Shown: positions 48,812-60,000 of the stretch, one piece after another
Layout: each line of letters opens with the position of its first letter
How positions within the stretch are numbered: the stretch's first letter is position 1
DNA from: Planctomycetaceae bacterium
Lineage (GTDB): Bacteria; Planctomycetota; Phycisphaerae; SM23-33
DNA: 64,000 bases
Direction: 5' to 3'
NCBI GenBank assembly: GCA_039680605.1
Contig: JBDKTA010000004.1
Span: forward strand, 124,001-188,000
Notes under the pieces: model-generated
The model's database searches: none
The model's input: only the letters and a program-made list of their open reading frames with translations
Told to the model about the DNA's origin: nothing
Program-made: the position numbers and the translations under genes

Positions 48812-50515
48812 TCAATGCGGATTGGTCGTGCGGCGAGTCGTCGGCTGTGAGGCTGCGGGGAATGTCATTCTGATGATATCCTGAACTTGTTCCTCATACC
48901 GTCGCACGTCTTTCTCCAGGCTCTCGACGCCACCCTCGCGCCACTGCGGCGAGGGGATGTCCATCTGGGCTCTGGCCTCTCGCATCAAAAGGTCGAGTTG
49001 CACAGTAACCCTGTCGGCGTCAGGAACTCCTGCGAATATTTCCGCAGCGGAGGGGCGAGGTTGCTTTTGGAAAAGCGAATGAATCTTCGCGGCCTTCTGA
49101 AGTAGATCGTTATCGCCCGACTGCTGGAGTTTGCGCCTGTAGAGGGCCTGCGTGGCCCGCTGGAGGCGGGTGCGGGCATTGCCCCACGCGTTCAAAGAGG
49201 CCACAACTCTATCCACTTCAGATTGATACGGTCCGGGCAGCGCGCTGGGCGTCGAATCGAGCTTGCCAAGGTACGATTCCCACATGCTGAACATGGCCCC
49301 GGCGTCTGTCTTGAAGATGCGAACCAGTTTGTCGCGGGCCATCTGGTTGATGGGAAAATCCTCGGCTGAATTCATAGGCCGATCGAAAGCCGAAGCGTGT
49401 CCCAGGATGCGAATGGCCGCACAAGGCAGGTTCATCGCCTCCAGCGCCGCCTGGCATTCTTCGCCGGTATGCGGTTGCCCTGCATACCAGAGAAGAACAG
49501 CAGCGGCTTCGTATCGTTTCTGCTCCGCCATTAAGGGCGCGAGGGTAGCGGCCAACGGGTCTTGCGGCTTTTCGCGCAGGAGCCTGGCCAATCGAGGGGC
49601 GAAAATCTCGGGGCGATGAGTCGCGAGCAGTTGAACAAGAAACTCGCGGCGCCGGTCCGGGCGCGGCATACTCCAATCGCGTGGCTTGCTCCAGTCAGCC
49701 TTCTCAACTTGCCGCCAGATCGCTTCGAAATCGCTGTCTCTGCCCCGCGTTGCCAGAACCCAGGCGCTGGCAGATGGATCCAGTGGGCCCTGTCCTTCCA
49801 ACGAGCGCAAGGCCAGGGGGTGAATTCCTATGCAGAAGACAAGAAAGAAGAGCGAGGCGGATATCAGGCTGGCCGCTACGCCGGCATATCGTAAAGGCGT
49901 GGTCCCTGTTCGGGATAGCCCGAAAGCCAGCGGCAGGAAGATCCACATCAGCAGGGTCAGCAGAAGCGGAAAGATGAACGCTCCGGGATACCCGTAGCTG
50001 CCTCCCCAAACGTCGATCACCCCAAGCCAGACGTCTCCCAAGTTGCAGATCAGACCAGTTATTCCGCCGACAAGGAGCGAACACAGGCCGATAGCCCAAA
50101 GTCCAGCGCGCTGCCGTGGAGGCCTCTGGGCCCACTCGAGGATTCCAATAATCGCTACCGATACCGCTGGACCGATGAACCGCGAGTATGGCACGGGGAT
50201 ATTCAGAACCAGATCGATCAGGAATTGCAGTCCCAGCACCAAGGCGCCGCCGACGCACATGATGATAATCCCGAGCAGCTTGAGCCGCCGGATGGCCCCG
50301 GACGCCCCCAGCCCGGCTATGATCAGCGGGATAAGAGTGATCTTCAGCCACGGTTCCTTGTAAGGTTGCCCCGCTATGTTGAAAAGGAAAGGCCCGATTC
50401 CCAGGGTCAAAGCAATTACCCACTCCGGAGTACGCTGTATCAGTCGGGCCAGCCGGCCCCAAATTGAGGGTTTGCCCTGAGGCTTCAGGTCCGCGGTGGT
50501 CTGCTGTTTGGTCAT
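48812..50515 (-). CDS. Membrane protein of unknown function with soluble helical C-terminal half
   Basis: A 567-aa protein. About seven hydrophobic helices occupy residues 33-240 (for example ITLIPLIIAGLGASG, LLGIIIMCVGGALVL, FIFPLLLTLLMWIFLPLAFG). The rest (about 255-567) is soluble and helical, with TPR- or HEAT-like pairs and a Gln/Arg-rich end. No family was recognised. GC content and codon choice are visibly less GC-biased than in neighbours, which suggests recent acquisition. It is divergent from the 50707 gene, and their starts are 191 bases apart. Confidence 0.75.
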   Translation of the reverse strand: MTKQQTTADLKPQGKPSIWGRLARLIQRTPEWVIALTLGIGPFLFNIAGQPYKEPWLKITLIPLIIAGLGASGAIRRLKLLGIIIMCVGGALVLGLQFLIDLVLNIPVPYSRFIGPAVSVAIIGILEWAQRPPRQRAGLWAIGLCSLLVGGITGLICNLGDVWLGVIDVWGGSYGYPGAFIFPLLLTLLMWIFLPLAFGLSRTGTTPLRYAGVAASLISASLFFLVFCIGIHPLALRSLEGQGPLDPSASAWVLATRGRDSDFEAIWRQVEKADWSKPRDWSMPRPDRRREFLVQLLATHRPEIFAPRLARLLREKPQDPLAATLAPLMAEQKRYEAAAVLLWYAGQPHTGEECQAALEAMNLPCAAIRILGHASAFDRPMNSAEDFPINQMARDKLVRIFKTDAGAMFSMWESYLGKLDSTPSALPGPYQSEVDRVVASLNAWGNARTRLQRATQALYRRKLQQSGDNDLLQKAAKIHSLFQKQPRPSAAEIFAGVPDADRVTVQLDLLMREARAQMDIPSPQWREGGVESLEKDVRRYEEQVQDIIRMTFPAASQPTTRRTTNPH

Positions 50516-50599
50516 GAACGGTTACCCCTATAAAGCACTCCGCATGATGCAATAGTCAGCCAGCATTGTAATGCCAGGAAAGATTTTCTGAAACAAATC

Positions 50600-50647
50600 G
50601 CCCGCTGGTGCGTCTCATCAACATTGCCGGGCGGGAGCGGGCTTTTT
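50600..50647 (+). terminator. Terminator-like hairpin in the leader of the 50707 gene (possible attenuator)
   Basis: GCCCGCT (50600-50606) can pair with AGCGGGC (50636-50642), followed by TTTTT. The same left strand can instead pair as CGCCCG (50599-50604) with CGGGCG (50628-50633). The two structures are mutually exclusive, as in terminator/antiterminator pairs. No gene ends on this strand upstream, so the hairpin lies between a promoter (TATAAA at 50529-50534 is a candidate -10) and the gene start at 50707. Confidence 0.4.
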
Positions 50648-50706
50648 CCCTGTCCTGGCGGTACCATGGCATGCGCTGGATTCGTCAATCTCTTGGAGAC
50701 TCGCTC

Positions 50707-53700
50707 ATGAACGCCTCTCGCTCGATTCGCCCGGTCGTTACGCTGCTGGTGCTGCTGGCGGTGTCAGTTCCGCTGTGGGCGGCCCCGCCCGAGCCGGCCA
50801 AGGCCCCCGACAAGGTCTACGTGCCCTACGACAAGCTCAAGGGCCTGCTCGACGACGAAGGCCAGGGCGTCTTCCTGCCGTACAAAGACTTCCAGCGACT
50901 CTGGCAGGCGGCGCAGGCCTCGCCCGCCCAGGCTGCCGCCGCGCCGGGGGAGTACCTGATCTCCACCGCGCGATTCAGCGGCAGCGTCGGCGGCGAACTG
51001 GCGTCGCTCAAGCTCGAGCTGACCGTTGACATCCTCGCCGACGGCTGGGTCAACGTCCCGCTGGGGCTGGGCGAGGCCGCCATCGCCCGCACGGCAATCC
51101 AGGGCGACGACAAGACCCAGCCGCTGCTGCGCGTCGTCAACGGGCAGTACGTCCTGCTGACCAAAGGCGCCGGACGAAAGGTCGTGCAGATCGACTTCGT
51201 CCGCCAGATCACCACGCAGCCGGGGCTGAACATCCTGGACCTGGCCCTGCCGCGAGCGGCCATCACCACCCTGGAGTTGACCATCCCCGAGCAGGACATG
51301 AAGGTGGACGTCGAGCCGATGCTGGCGGCTACCACCAGCCAGGACAGCGCCGCCGGCAAGAGCGTCACGCGATTGCAGGCGTTCCTGGGCGCCGCCCAGC
51401 GCGTCAAGCTCTCGTGGAAGCCCAAGACGCAGGCCGCCGCCGACCTGCAGCCGGTGATTATCTCCAACCAGCTCCAGCACCTGTCGGTCAGCGAGGCGCT
51501 GGTCTCGTACGACATCACGTTCAACTACGAGATCCGCCGCCGCGGCGTCGATGCCTTCACCATCGAATTGCCGGCGGGCTTTCGCGTCACCAGCGTCGAG
51601 GGCGCCAACATCGGCAAGTGGGACGTCGCCGACGCCCCGGCCGCCGGTGGCACGGCCTTTCCAGGCCGTGAACCACAGGCTGGAAAGCCTGTGCCACCGC
51701 AAGGTCAACTGCTCAAGGTGAAGCTGTTTTCGGCCGTCACCGACAGTTACACGCTGGTTCTGAAGATGGAACGCCTGCTGAAGGAGTCGCAGGTGGACCT
51801 GCCGCTGACGCCGGTGCTGACGCACGAGGTGCTGCGGCGCAGCGGTCTGCTGGCCGTAACGCATTCGCCGCGCCGCTCGGTGGAGCTGCGCGACCTGAAA
51901 AACCTCTCGCGCGTCGACACCGGTCGCCTGCCTGGCAACCTTTCCACGCAAAGCGGCGTCACGGCCTATCAGTTCATCTCGGCTGACTACGCGGCCACGC
52001 TGGTCATCGGCACGGTGGAGCCGCGGGTGGCGGTGTTTCAGCAGTGGTCGCTGGCGGTGAATGATTCGTGGCAGCAGCTCCAGGGGAACATCAACTACAG
52101 CATCGAGCGGGCGGGGCTGTTCCGCATCTCGATGACGCTGCCCGAGCCGTGGGAGGTGCAGTCGATCGGTCCGGCCGACGTGGTCGACGACCACCAGTTC
52201 AGCGGCAAGGGCGACACGCGACAGCTCAACATCCTGCTCAAGCGCGAGATCCTCGGCAACGTCTCGCTGAACCTCCAGGCCCGGCGCCCGCGGGCCAAGC
52301 TCGACGACAACGTGGCCTTCGCCCTGCCCCAACCCGACAAGACGAACCTGCGCCACTACGCAGGGCAGTTCGTGCTGTACATGCCCGCGCATCTGGGCGC
52401 GCAGGTCGAGCGGCTCGACCAGTTCCAGTCGCTGCCGCTGCGGCAGATCGGCCAGCGCAGCGCCTTCGGCATGGCGCCGCAGATGGCGTTCCAGTTCGGC
52501 GCCATCGCCGCCGACAAGCCCGCCGGGGCGGTCTTCAAGATCGCCGTCAAGCCCTCGCAGGTCTCTGCCGTCGTACACCGCCTGGTGAACATCCAGCCCG
52601 GGGCGATCGTCGACCAGGCCGCGATCGCCTACACCGTGCTGTATTCGCCGCAGGACGTGTTCTACGTTCAGGCGCCCGCCGAGTTGGCCGACGCCGGCCT
52701 GACCCTCACCGGCGAGAACATCAAGGAAACGCCGCGCGTCGACGCTCCGCCGGCCACCGGTCCGGCGCAGGGGCCGGCCGGCGAGGTTGCCCCCGCCACC
52801 GCCCCGGCCAGCCGCAGCGGCGTGGTGTACTATAAGGTTGTGCTCCAGTCGCCGGTGACGGGCACGTACTGGCTGTACGTCAACGTGCGCCGCCCGTTCA
52901 AGGCCGGGGAGGTCGGTTCGGCCGCCACTGTCAAGGTCGAGCCGATCCTTGCGGCCGGTCGCCTGAGCGACCAGAGCGGCTATATCGCCATCGCCAAGGG
53001 CGAGACGCTGGCGATTGGCCAACCCGCGTCGACTAATCTCACGCCCGGCGACCCGACCAGCGCCGTTGACCTTCCCTACGCCCCGCATCGCGCCGCCGCC
53101 TCGCTGGCGCTGCGATACAATCGCCCTCCTTTCGAACTGTCGCTGCCGGTGGTGACGCAGGAAGAAGCCGCCGTCATCACGACCATGGCCACCGCGACGA
53201 TCGTCGAGCAGGTGCTCGGGTACGACGGGCAGCTTAACGGCCGCGTCGTGTACCTCCTCAAGACCAGCAAGGGCGACCGCCTGCCCATCACGCTGCACGG
53301 GGCCAAGCTGCGCCAGGTGCTGCTCAACGGGGCCGAGGCGCCGGTGGAGGCCTCGACGGCAGCCGACCAGCGCATCGTGCGCCTGCCGCCCTCGGCGGGG
53401 CAGGTTACCAACGTGGTGCTGGACATCCGCTTCGGGCAGGACAACGCCTCGGCGTCGAAGCTCGAAGTGCCTTCGCTGCCCAAGGAGGTCGCCTTCCAGG
53501 TGACGCTGTGGCGGCTGTGGATCCCCGAGCAGGACATCGTGCTGGGCAACGACCGGGCGTTCTCGCCGGTGCCCGGCGGCGATCATCAGTTATCGATGCT
53601 GGGGGCCAATCAACCCGTCCAGGTGACCTGGGCCCTGCCCGGTCAGGGGCGGGTGATGACCTTCCAGCGTCAAGGCGCGCCGGGGACGCTATCGGTGACG

Positions 53701-54024
53701 ACGGTCGGGCGCGAGGTCTTCGCCCTGGCGGTCTGGCTGGTGGTGCTTGCCGCCGGAGCGGTCATGCTCAAGCTGCGGGGCTTCACGCGACTGGTGATCG
53801 TGCTGGCGGCCATCGTGCTGCTGGCGGTCATCAACCTGTACTGGCCGAAGTTCGCCGTGCGCCTGGGATGGCACGCCTTCCTGGCGGCGCTGGTGGTCGC
53901 GGCGCTGTGGGCGGGGCAGTGGTTCTTCGCCATGCTGCGCCGCCGCGCGGCCCGCGAGAGTAGTCCCCCGCCGATGCCCGCAGCCGCCGGCGATCAGCCG
54001 CAGACGCCCGCGGGCAAGGAGTAA
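50707..54024 (+). CDS. Large exported membrane-anchored protein, module copy 1
   Basis: A 1105-aa protein. A signal peptide (about 10-27, ending LWAA) leads into an extracytoplasmic region of beta-rich repeats. The region opens with KVYVPYDKLKGLL and FLPYKDFQRLWQAA (about 35-65) and includes IELPAGFRVTSVEGANIGKW near 290. Three hydrophobic helices (about 1000-1085) and a basic/Pro-rich tail end it. It is clearly homologous to both halves of the next protein. The segment GGTAFPGREPQAGKPVPP (about 314-331) is encoded by an in-frame repeat (51646-51698). GGAG lies eight bases before ATG 50707. The gene ends four bases before the next start, whose ribosome site overlaps its end. Function unknown. 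Confidence 0.85.
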   Translation: MNASRSIRPVVTLLVLLAVSVPLWAAPPEPAKAPDKVYVPYDKLKGLLDDEGQGVFLPYKDFQRLWQAAQASPAQAAAAPGEYLISTARFSGSVGGELASLKLELTVDILADGWVNVPLGLGEAAIARTAIQGDDKTQPLLRVVNGQYVLLTKGAGRKVVQIDFVRQITTQPGLNILDLALPRAAITTLELTIPEQDMKVDVEPMLAATTSQDSAAGKSVTRLQAFLGAAQRVKLSWKPKTQAAADLQPVIISNQLQHLSVSEALVSYDITFNYEIRRRGVDAFTIELPAGFRVTSVEGANIGKWDVADAPAAGGTAFPGREPQAGKPVPPQGQLLKVKLFSAVTDSYTLVLKMERLLKESQVDLPLTPVLTHEVLRRSGLLAVTHSPRRSVELRDLKNLSRVDTGRLPGNLSTQSGVTAYQFISADYAATLVIGTVEPRVAVFQQWSLAVNDSWQQLQGNINYSIERAGLFRISMTLPEPWEVQSIGPADVVDDHQFSGKGDTRQLNILLKREILGNVSLNLQARRPRAKLDDNVAFALPQPDKTNLRHYAGQFVLYMPAHLGAQVERLDQFQSLPLRQIGQRSAFGMAPQMAFQFGAIAADKPAGAVFKIAVKPSQVSAVVHRLVNIQPGAIVDQAAIAYTVLYSPQDVFYVQAPAELADAGLTLTGENIKETPRVDAPPATGPAQGPAGEVAPATAPASRSGVVYYKVVLQSPVTGTYWLYVNVRRPFKAGEVGSAATVKVEPILAAGRLSDQSGYIAIAKGETLAIGQPASTNLTPGDPTSAVDLPYAPHRAAASLALRYNRPPFELSLPVVTQEEAAVITTMATATIVEQVLGYDGQLNGRVVYLLKTSKGDRLPITLHGAKLRQVLLNGAEAPVEASTAADQRIVRLPPSAGQVTNVVLDIRFGQDNASASKLEVPSLPKEVAFQVTLWRLWIPEQDIVLGNDRAFSPVPGGDHQLSMLGANQPVQVTWALPGQGRVMTFQRQGAPGTLSVTTVGREVFALAVWLVVLAAGAVMLKLRGFTRLVIVLAAIVLLAVINLYWPKFAVRLGWHAFLAALVVAALWAGQWFFAMLRRRAARESSPPPMPAAAGDQPQTPAGKE
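51646..51698. repeat. GTGG-flanked inverted hairpin pair inside the 50707 gene
   Basis: The left half is GTGG plus CACGGCCTTTCCAGGCCGTG; the right half is CACAGGCTGGAAAGCCTGTG plus CCACC. It is the same family and layout as 15376-15442, inserted in frame in an unrelated gene. Confidence 0.88.
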
Positions 54025-54028
54025 CGCC

Positions 54029-57000
54029 ATGAAGAACCTTCCGACGTGGCTGATGACCGCCGCCCTGCTCGCCGCCGCCGGCCCGGCCGACGCCCAGCAG
54101 CGACCCGCCGAAAAGGGCAACCTCTACGTGCCCTATCGCGATATCGCCGCCGCGCTCGACCCTGCCGCCAAGAGCATCCTCATGGACCGCGGCGAGTTCG
54201 CCGCCCTGCTCGCTGCCGCCAAGGCCAACCAGGCCGCCGCCGACAGTCAACAGCTCGGCCAGGTGACATCCGCCCGCTACCAGGCCGATGTCACTGGACA
54301 GTCGCTGCGACTGACGGGCGAGCTGGAAGTGATCTCCCTCAGCGATAAGGGCGTGGCCGTGCCACTGGCATTTGCGCGCCTGGGGCTGCTGAAGGTCGCC
54401 CTCGACGGCAAGAGCGCCCCGCTGGGCTACGACGACGGGGCGTTGGTGCTGCTGGTGGCGGGCAAGGGCAAGCACGCCGTGACGATCGAGGCCTCGGCCG
54501 CCCTGACCGAACTGCCCCTGGCGCGCTTTCCCGCCGGCGGGCTGCAGTTTGGCATCTCGATTCCCCCCGCCGTGGCGGGCACGATGACCCTGACGGCCCC
54601 GGGCGATCTGGAGATCTCCGCCTCGGCGGCAATGGACAAACCGACGTACGATCGCGCCGCCGATCGCACGCGCGCCGAGCTCACCATCGGCGGGCGCGAC
54701 TCAGTGACGGCCGTGCTGCTGGGCAACGGCCGCCAGGAAGCCCAGAAGCCCATCCTGCTGGGCGAGAGCACCGCCAGCGTTGAGATCGAAGCCGACAGCC
54801 AGACGCTGCACTGCCTGTATATGGTCGACGTGCTGCGCCGCAGCGTGCGCGAGCTGCAGTTCGCGGTGGATGCGTCGTGGACGATCACGGCTGTCACGTG
54901 CCCGGGCCTGGTGCGCTGGTCCGTCGAGGCCGGCCAGGACGGGTCGAACATTCTGACCGTTCGCCTGGGCTCGGCCAGCCGTGGGCTGCAGGCGCTGCAC
55001 ATCAAGGCCACCGCCGTGGAAAAGATCGCCGGCCAGTGGCGCAGCCCTCGCGTGATATTGCAGGACGCGGCGTTTCAGCGGGGGTATCTGCTGGTCAACA
55101 CGCAGCGCGACCTTCGCGTGCGCGGGCATGAGCTGTCCGACGCCCGCCGCGAAGACGCCGGCGCCACGCAAGTCCCGGCGCTGTTTGGCCTGCTCACCGG
55201 GCGGCTGTACTACCACTGGGGCGCCGACTGGTCCGTCAAGCTGCGCACCGCCAAGGTGCCGCTGCGCCGCGAGAGCCAGGACCGCCAGCGCCTCGCCGTG
55301 GGCGACAAGAGCCTCACGCTGACGGGCGAGTTCCAGGTCACAGCCGTCGGCAGCGAGATGTTCGACATGAACTTCCGCCTGCCGCCGGGGGCGTGGGAAC
55401 TGGTAAGCGTGACCGTCAACGGCAGCGGGGAGGGCTTTGAGTATCACGTGACCGACGACGCAGCGCCCGCGACGCAACCGGCCGCTTCGGCCCCGGCGGC
55501 GTTTCGGCGGCTGCGCATCGAGCTGGCCCGCCCGGTGCAGCCCGAGGGCGTGGCGAACGTGGTCATCACGCTCCAGCACGTGCCGCAGAATTGGCTCTGG
55601 CGCGCCGGCAGCACGCCGCGCGTCATCGCCATGCCTCTGCTGTCGTGCCAGGCCGATCAGGTTTCCGGCGTCGTCAGCGTTTCGACCTCGGACGATCTGG
55701 ACGCCGCGCCTGATGCCGTGCCCGATGCCATCAAGGGCGTCAACGTCGGGCGCATGACGTCGATGGGCCTGGGCTCCGACGTGCAGCTTGCCTGGACGTA
55801 CGACCAGCAGCCCCCGCCCGCCGATGTGCGACTGCAGATCAGCCGCCGCTCCGCGCGCCTGTCGGCCGAGTCCGTAGGGCTGGTCTCGCTGACCAGTGAA
55901 CATCTGCGCGCCCACTGGCGCGTGACGTACACCATCACCCGCGCCCGCACGGCAGAATTGATGGTCCTGGTGGACAAGTCTCTGGGTGAAGAGGTATCCA
56001 TCGAAGTGCCCGGCCGGCGGATCGCCAGCAAAACCCGAGTGCTCCCTATTGAGTTGCCTGATCTTGATAAAGATGTGCTTGTTACAACACAGAAAGCTGT
56101 CCCACTAGAGAATCTGGAACCTTTGCCCGTATTACCTCAGGCAAAAGGTTACGATCTCTGGAAGCTCACGCTCGATGCCGAAGCCGTGGGACAGGTGGCT
56201 GTCGATGTTTCATACAGCCGCCCGCTGCCGGCCAAAGACTTCACGCTGCCCCTGGTGCGCCCCTTCGGCGCTGACCAGGTCACCGAGTACCTGGCGCTTC
56301 AGGCGGCCGAAGAGCTGGCCGTCGACGCCAAGGCAAACGCCGCCGGTCGCGCCATCGACAGCGCCGACCTGCCGCCGCTGCCCGAGGACGCCAACCGCCT
56401 GCTGGCGGCCTGGCGGTTCGACAGCGGTAGCGAGCAACCGGTGGTCAACGTCTCGACAACCGTGCATCAAACGGTTGCCATCCCCGCAGCCCTGGCCGGC
56501 TCGGCCGAGCTGACCACCTATCTCGACGGCCAGGGCAACCAGCGCACGCAGGCGCTGTTCAGGCTCGTCAACGCCGGCATGCAGTTTGCCAGCGTTCAAC
56601 TGCCCGCCAACGCGACGCTGTGGTCGATCACCGTCGACGGCGCCGTCGCCAAACCCCAGCGCGACACGGCCGGCAACTACATGGTGCATCTGCCCCGCGA
56701 CTCGCGATCGCCGCTGATCAAGGTCGTCTACGGCGCCGCCGGCACTGGCGGCAGCATGCACGCCCTGGCGCGGGCAACCCTGCCCGGCGTAAAGGTCAAC
56801 ACCGTCTCCTGGACCGTCGTCACCGCCCCGGGCCTGCGCATCACGGCCCAGGACTCCGACATGACCAGCGACGGGCTCTACAGCGTCGCCCCGGCGTACC
56901 AGCAGACGTTCGATCTCGCCTTCGGTCCCAGGGAACCCTCGCTGGACGCTATCGCGTATTCAGCCCCTCCCGCGGCAGCGGCGAGGGCTGTGGCGACGGA

Positions 57001-60000
57001 AAGCCTCCACGGCGGCCTCACAAGGAAGGACGCGGCGCCGGCGACGCAGCCTGCGGAGGTCAAGTCCAAAGTCTCTCTGGACCATTCCCGCGGCCTCGTC
57101 GTCAGCGGCAAGTACACGCTGCCGGTGGAGTTGGCCCAGACGGGCGACTATGGCCACCGCGTCACGTTTACCTCGCTGGACCCGCTGCCGCTGGCGGTCG
57201 AGCTGACCGATGAGTCCGGCCTCGACAGCTTCGCGCTGCTGGGGTTCGTGATGGCGGGGCTGGCCGGGCTGATGCGCCTCAATGCTCGGGCATGGCACAA
57301 GGCGCGGTTCATCATCGCCGTGCTCATCGCCGCCAGCCTCGTCGCCGTGTGGTGGCGGGACGCGGCGCCGTTCATGAACGGAATGTTCTGGGCCGCCCTG
57401 CTGCTTATCCCCTTCTACCTGGCGGTGGGTCTGGTGCGGATCATCCTCCGCGCCATGCGCCGCACGGCGATACCGGTCCTGCAGCGCGCCGCGGTGCTGC
57501 TGGCGGCGGTGCTGCTGATGGCCCAGTCGGCCCGGGCGGCCGATGCCCAAGCCAACAACGCGCCGCCTCAAGCCGGTGAGCCTGGCGCGGCCCCGCTGAT
57601 CATCCCCTACGAGGGCGACCCGGCCAAGGCCGACCAGGCCAAGAAGGTGCTCGTCTCCTACGCGAAGTTCATCGAGCTCTGGAACGCCGCCCACCCCGAC
57701 CAGGCCATCGATATCGCCCCGGCCGCGGGCAAGCTCTGGCTGGCCGACGTGCGTTACGCCGCGACCGTCAAGGCCGACACGCTCACCCTGACGCTGACCG
57801 CCCAGGCCCAGACCACCGGCAAGGGGCTGGTGGTCGTGCCGATCCCGTTCGAGGGCGTGGCCCTGACGGGCGCCTCGCTCGACGACAAGCCCGTGCCGAT
57901 TGCATCCGCCGAGAAAGGGATGGTGCTGACGCTCGAAGGCGGGGCCAAGGGCACGCTGCGCCTCACGGCGGTCACCACCGCCAAACCGCAGGCGGGACGG
58001 CCGACGGTCAACCTCACGCTGCCGCCGCTGCCGGCGGGCGTGATGACGGTCGCTCTGCCGGCCGACGACCTGGTGCTCGAAGTGCCCCAGGCCCAGGGCA
58101 GTCTCACCAGCCGCAAGACCGACGGCGGCGTCGAGTGGACCGTTCCGCTGGGCCTGGCCCGCGCCCTGACGCTGCGATGGAGCCCCAAGGCCGGCGGCGG
58201 CACGGTCGACCGGACGCTGTCCGCCGCGGCCAATCATGACGTGAGCTTCAATCACTGGGGCATCGTCGGCGCCACGCAGATGGTCTTCACCTTCAGCGCC
58301 ACCGACTACGACCAGTTCCGCCTGCTGGTTCCGGCGGGCGTGAGCGTGACCAGCCTGACCGGGGCGAACCTGCGCGATTTCGCCGTGGTCGCCACGAGCA
58401 AGACCGAAGGGCAGGATTACAGCGTGGTGCTCGTCCGCCTGCACCGCCCCGCGACCAAAACGTATGAGATGACCGCCAAGTGGGTCGCGCCGCTTCCCAC
58501 GCTGGACAAGCCCTTCACGCTGCCGCTGCCCCAGGCCGGCGACGTGGCCCGCGAAAGCGGCGCCGCAACGCTGCGGGTCGCCGGCGGAATGACGCTCACC
58601 GAAATCGGCGTCGAGGGCGGACGGCGCCGAGCCTCTGCCGCCGGCGGGCGAGACGCCCAGACCGCCGCCGACGCCACGCGGGAAGTCTCGTCCTACTACT
58701 GGCCATACCGCCCCTTCGCCCTGACGCTCAAGCTGCACCGAGCCGAAACGGAAACGGCGGCCGTGGTGAACCAGCTCGTCCGCATCGACGCGCGTCGCTG
58801 CCAGTTGCTGGTCCAGGCGAACCTGACCGCCCGCCGCGGGCGGTTGTTCGAAGCCTCCTTTGCCCTGCCCGACGGCTACGAGCTGCTCAGCGCCGCCGGG
58901 GCGGCGGTGGAAGACTTCCACGTCGAGCCCGCTCCGACGGGGCGGCGGCTTTACGTCAATCTCCGCGGCGGCGCCGCGAGCACCAGCCTGGCGCTGGTGC
59001 TGGTCAAGGCGCCGCTGGAGCTGGGGCGCCTCAGCGTGCCCAAGGTCACCCTGCTCGACGCCGGCGGGGCGCCGCTGGCCGAGCAGACCGGGCGCCTGGC
59101 GGTGCAACTGGCCGACTCGCTCGAGGCGCACACGCTGAACAGCGAAAACCTCGGCAGCGCCCCGCCGGCGAGTGTGCTGACCGGATGGCTGGCCAGCCAG
59201 GACATCCGGGCCACCCAGTTCGCCTACCAGTACGACCGGCCGGCCATCGCCCTGGACCTCGATGTGCGGGCCAAACCCACCCGCACCCGCGTCGAGATCG
59301 TCGCCGGCGTGACGGTGCAGCCGACGGCGGCCTGGTACACCTACCGCCTGCGATACGCCATCAGCGGCTCGCCCATCGACCACGTCAGCTTCACCCTGCC
59401 GACGCAGTACGCCGCCCTGGCGGCCGTCACCTGCCCGGCCATGCGGAGCGTCAAGACCGAAGACGCCGACGGCGGCCGCACGCGGTGGACCGTCTCGCTG
59501 ATCAACGAGGTCACCGGCGTGCTGGACGTGGCGGTGAACTTCGCCGTGCCGATCTCGCAGCAGACGACCGCCCTGGCAGTGCCTCGCGTGGTCACGGCGG
59601 CGCCGGAGGGGTACCGATGCGTCGTGGCGGTGCAGAACCTCTCGCGCCACGAATTGTCTCTCGACACGGCGGCCGAGATGACCGCCCTGCCCGCCAGCCA
59701 GCAGCGCGACCTGCTCGGGGCCGCCCACGCGTCGCTGCAATATGTCTTCCAGGCCTTCAGCGACACCTGGACGCTGGCCCTGAAACTCAAGCCCGCCGAG
59801 CCGGCCAAACGCACCACGGCCATCATCGACCTGATGACCGTGGCGACGACGATCGACCTGGCGGGCAACAGCCGCTACGAGGTCGAGCTGATGCTGCAGA
59901 ACCGCAGCGAGCAGTTCCTGCACGTCAAGGTTCCCCCCGAGCTGACGCTCTGGAGTGCGTACGTGGACGGCAAGGCCGTCAAACCCGCCTCGGCCGACCA

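Noticed and set aside
50764-53586. Long minus-strand open frame opposite the 50707 gene
   Set aside because: It has the same antisense character: the composition is biased, there is no ribosome site, and the plus-strand product is supported by homology to the next gene.
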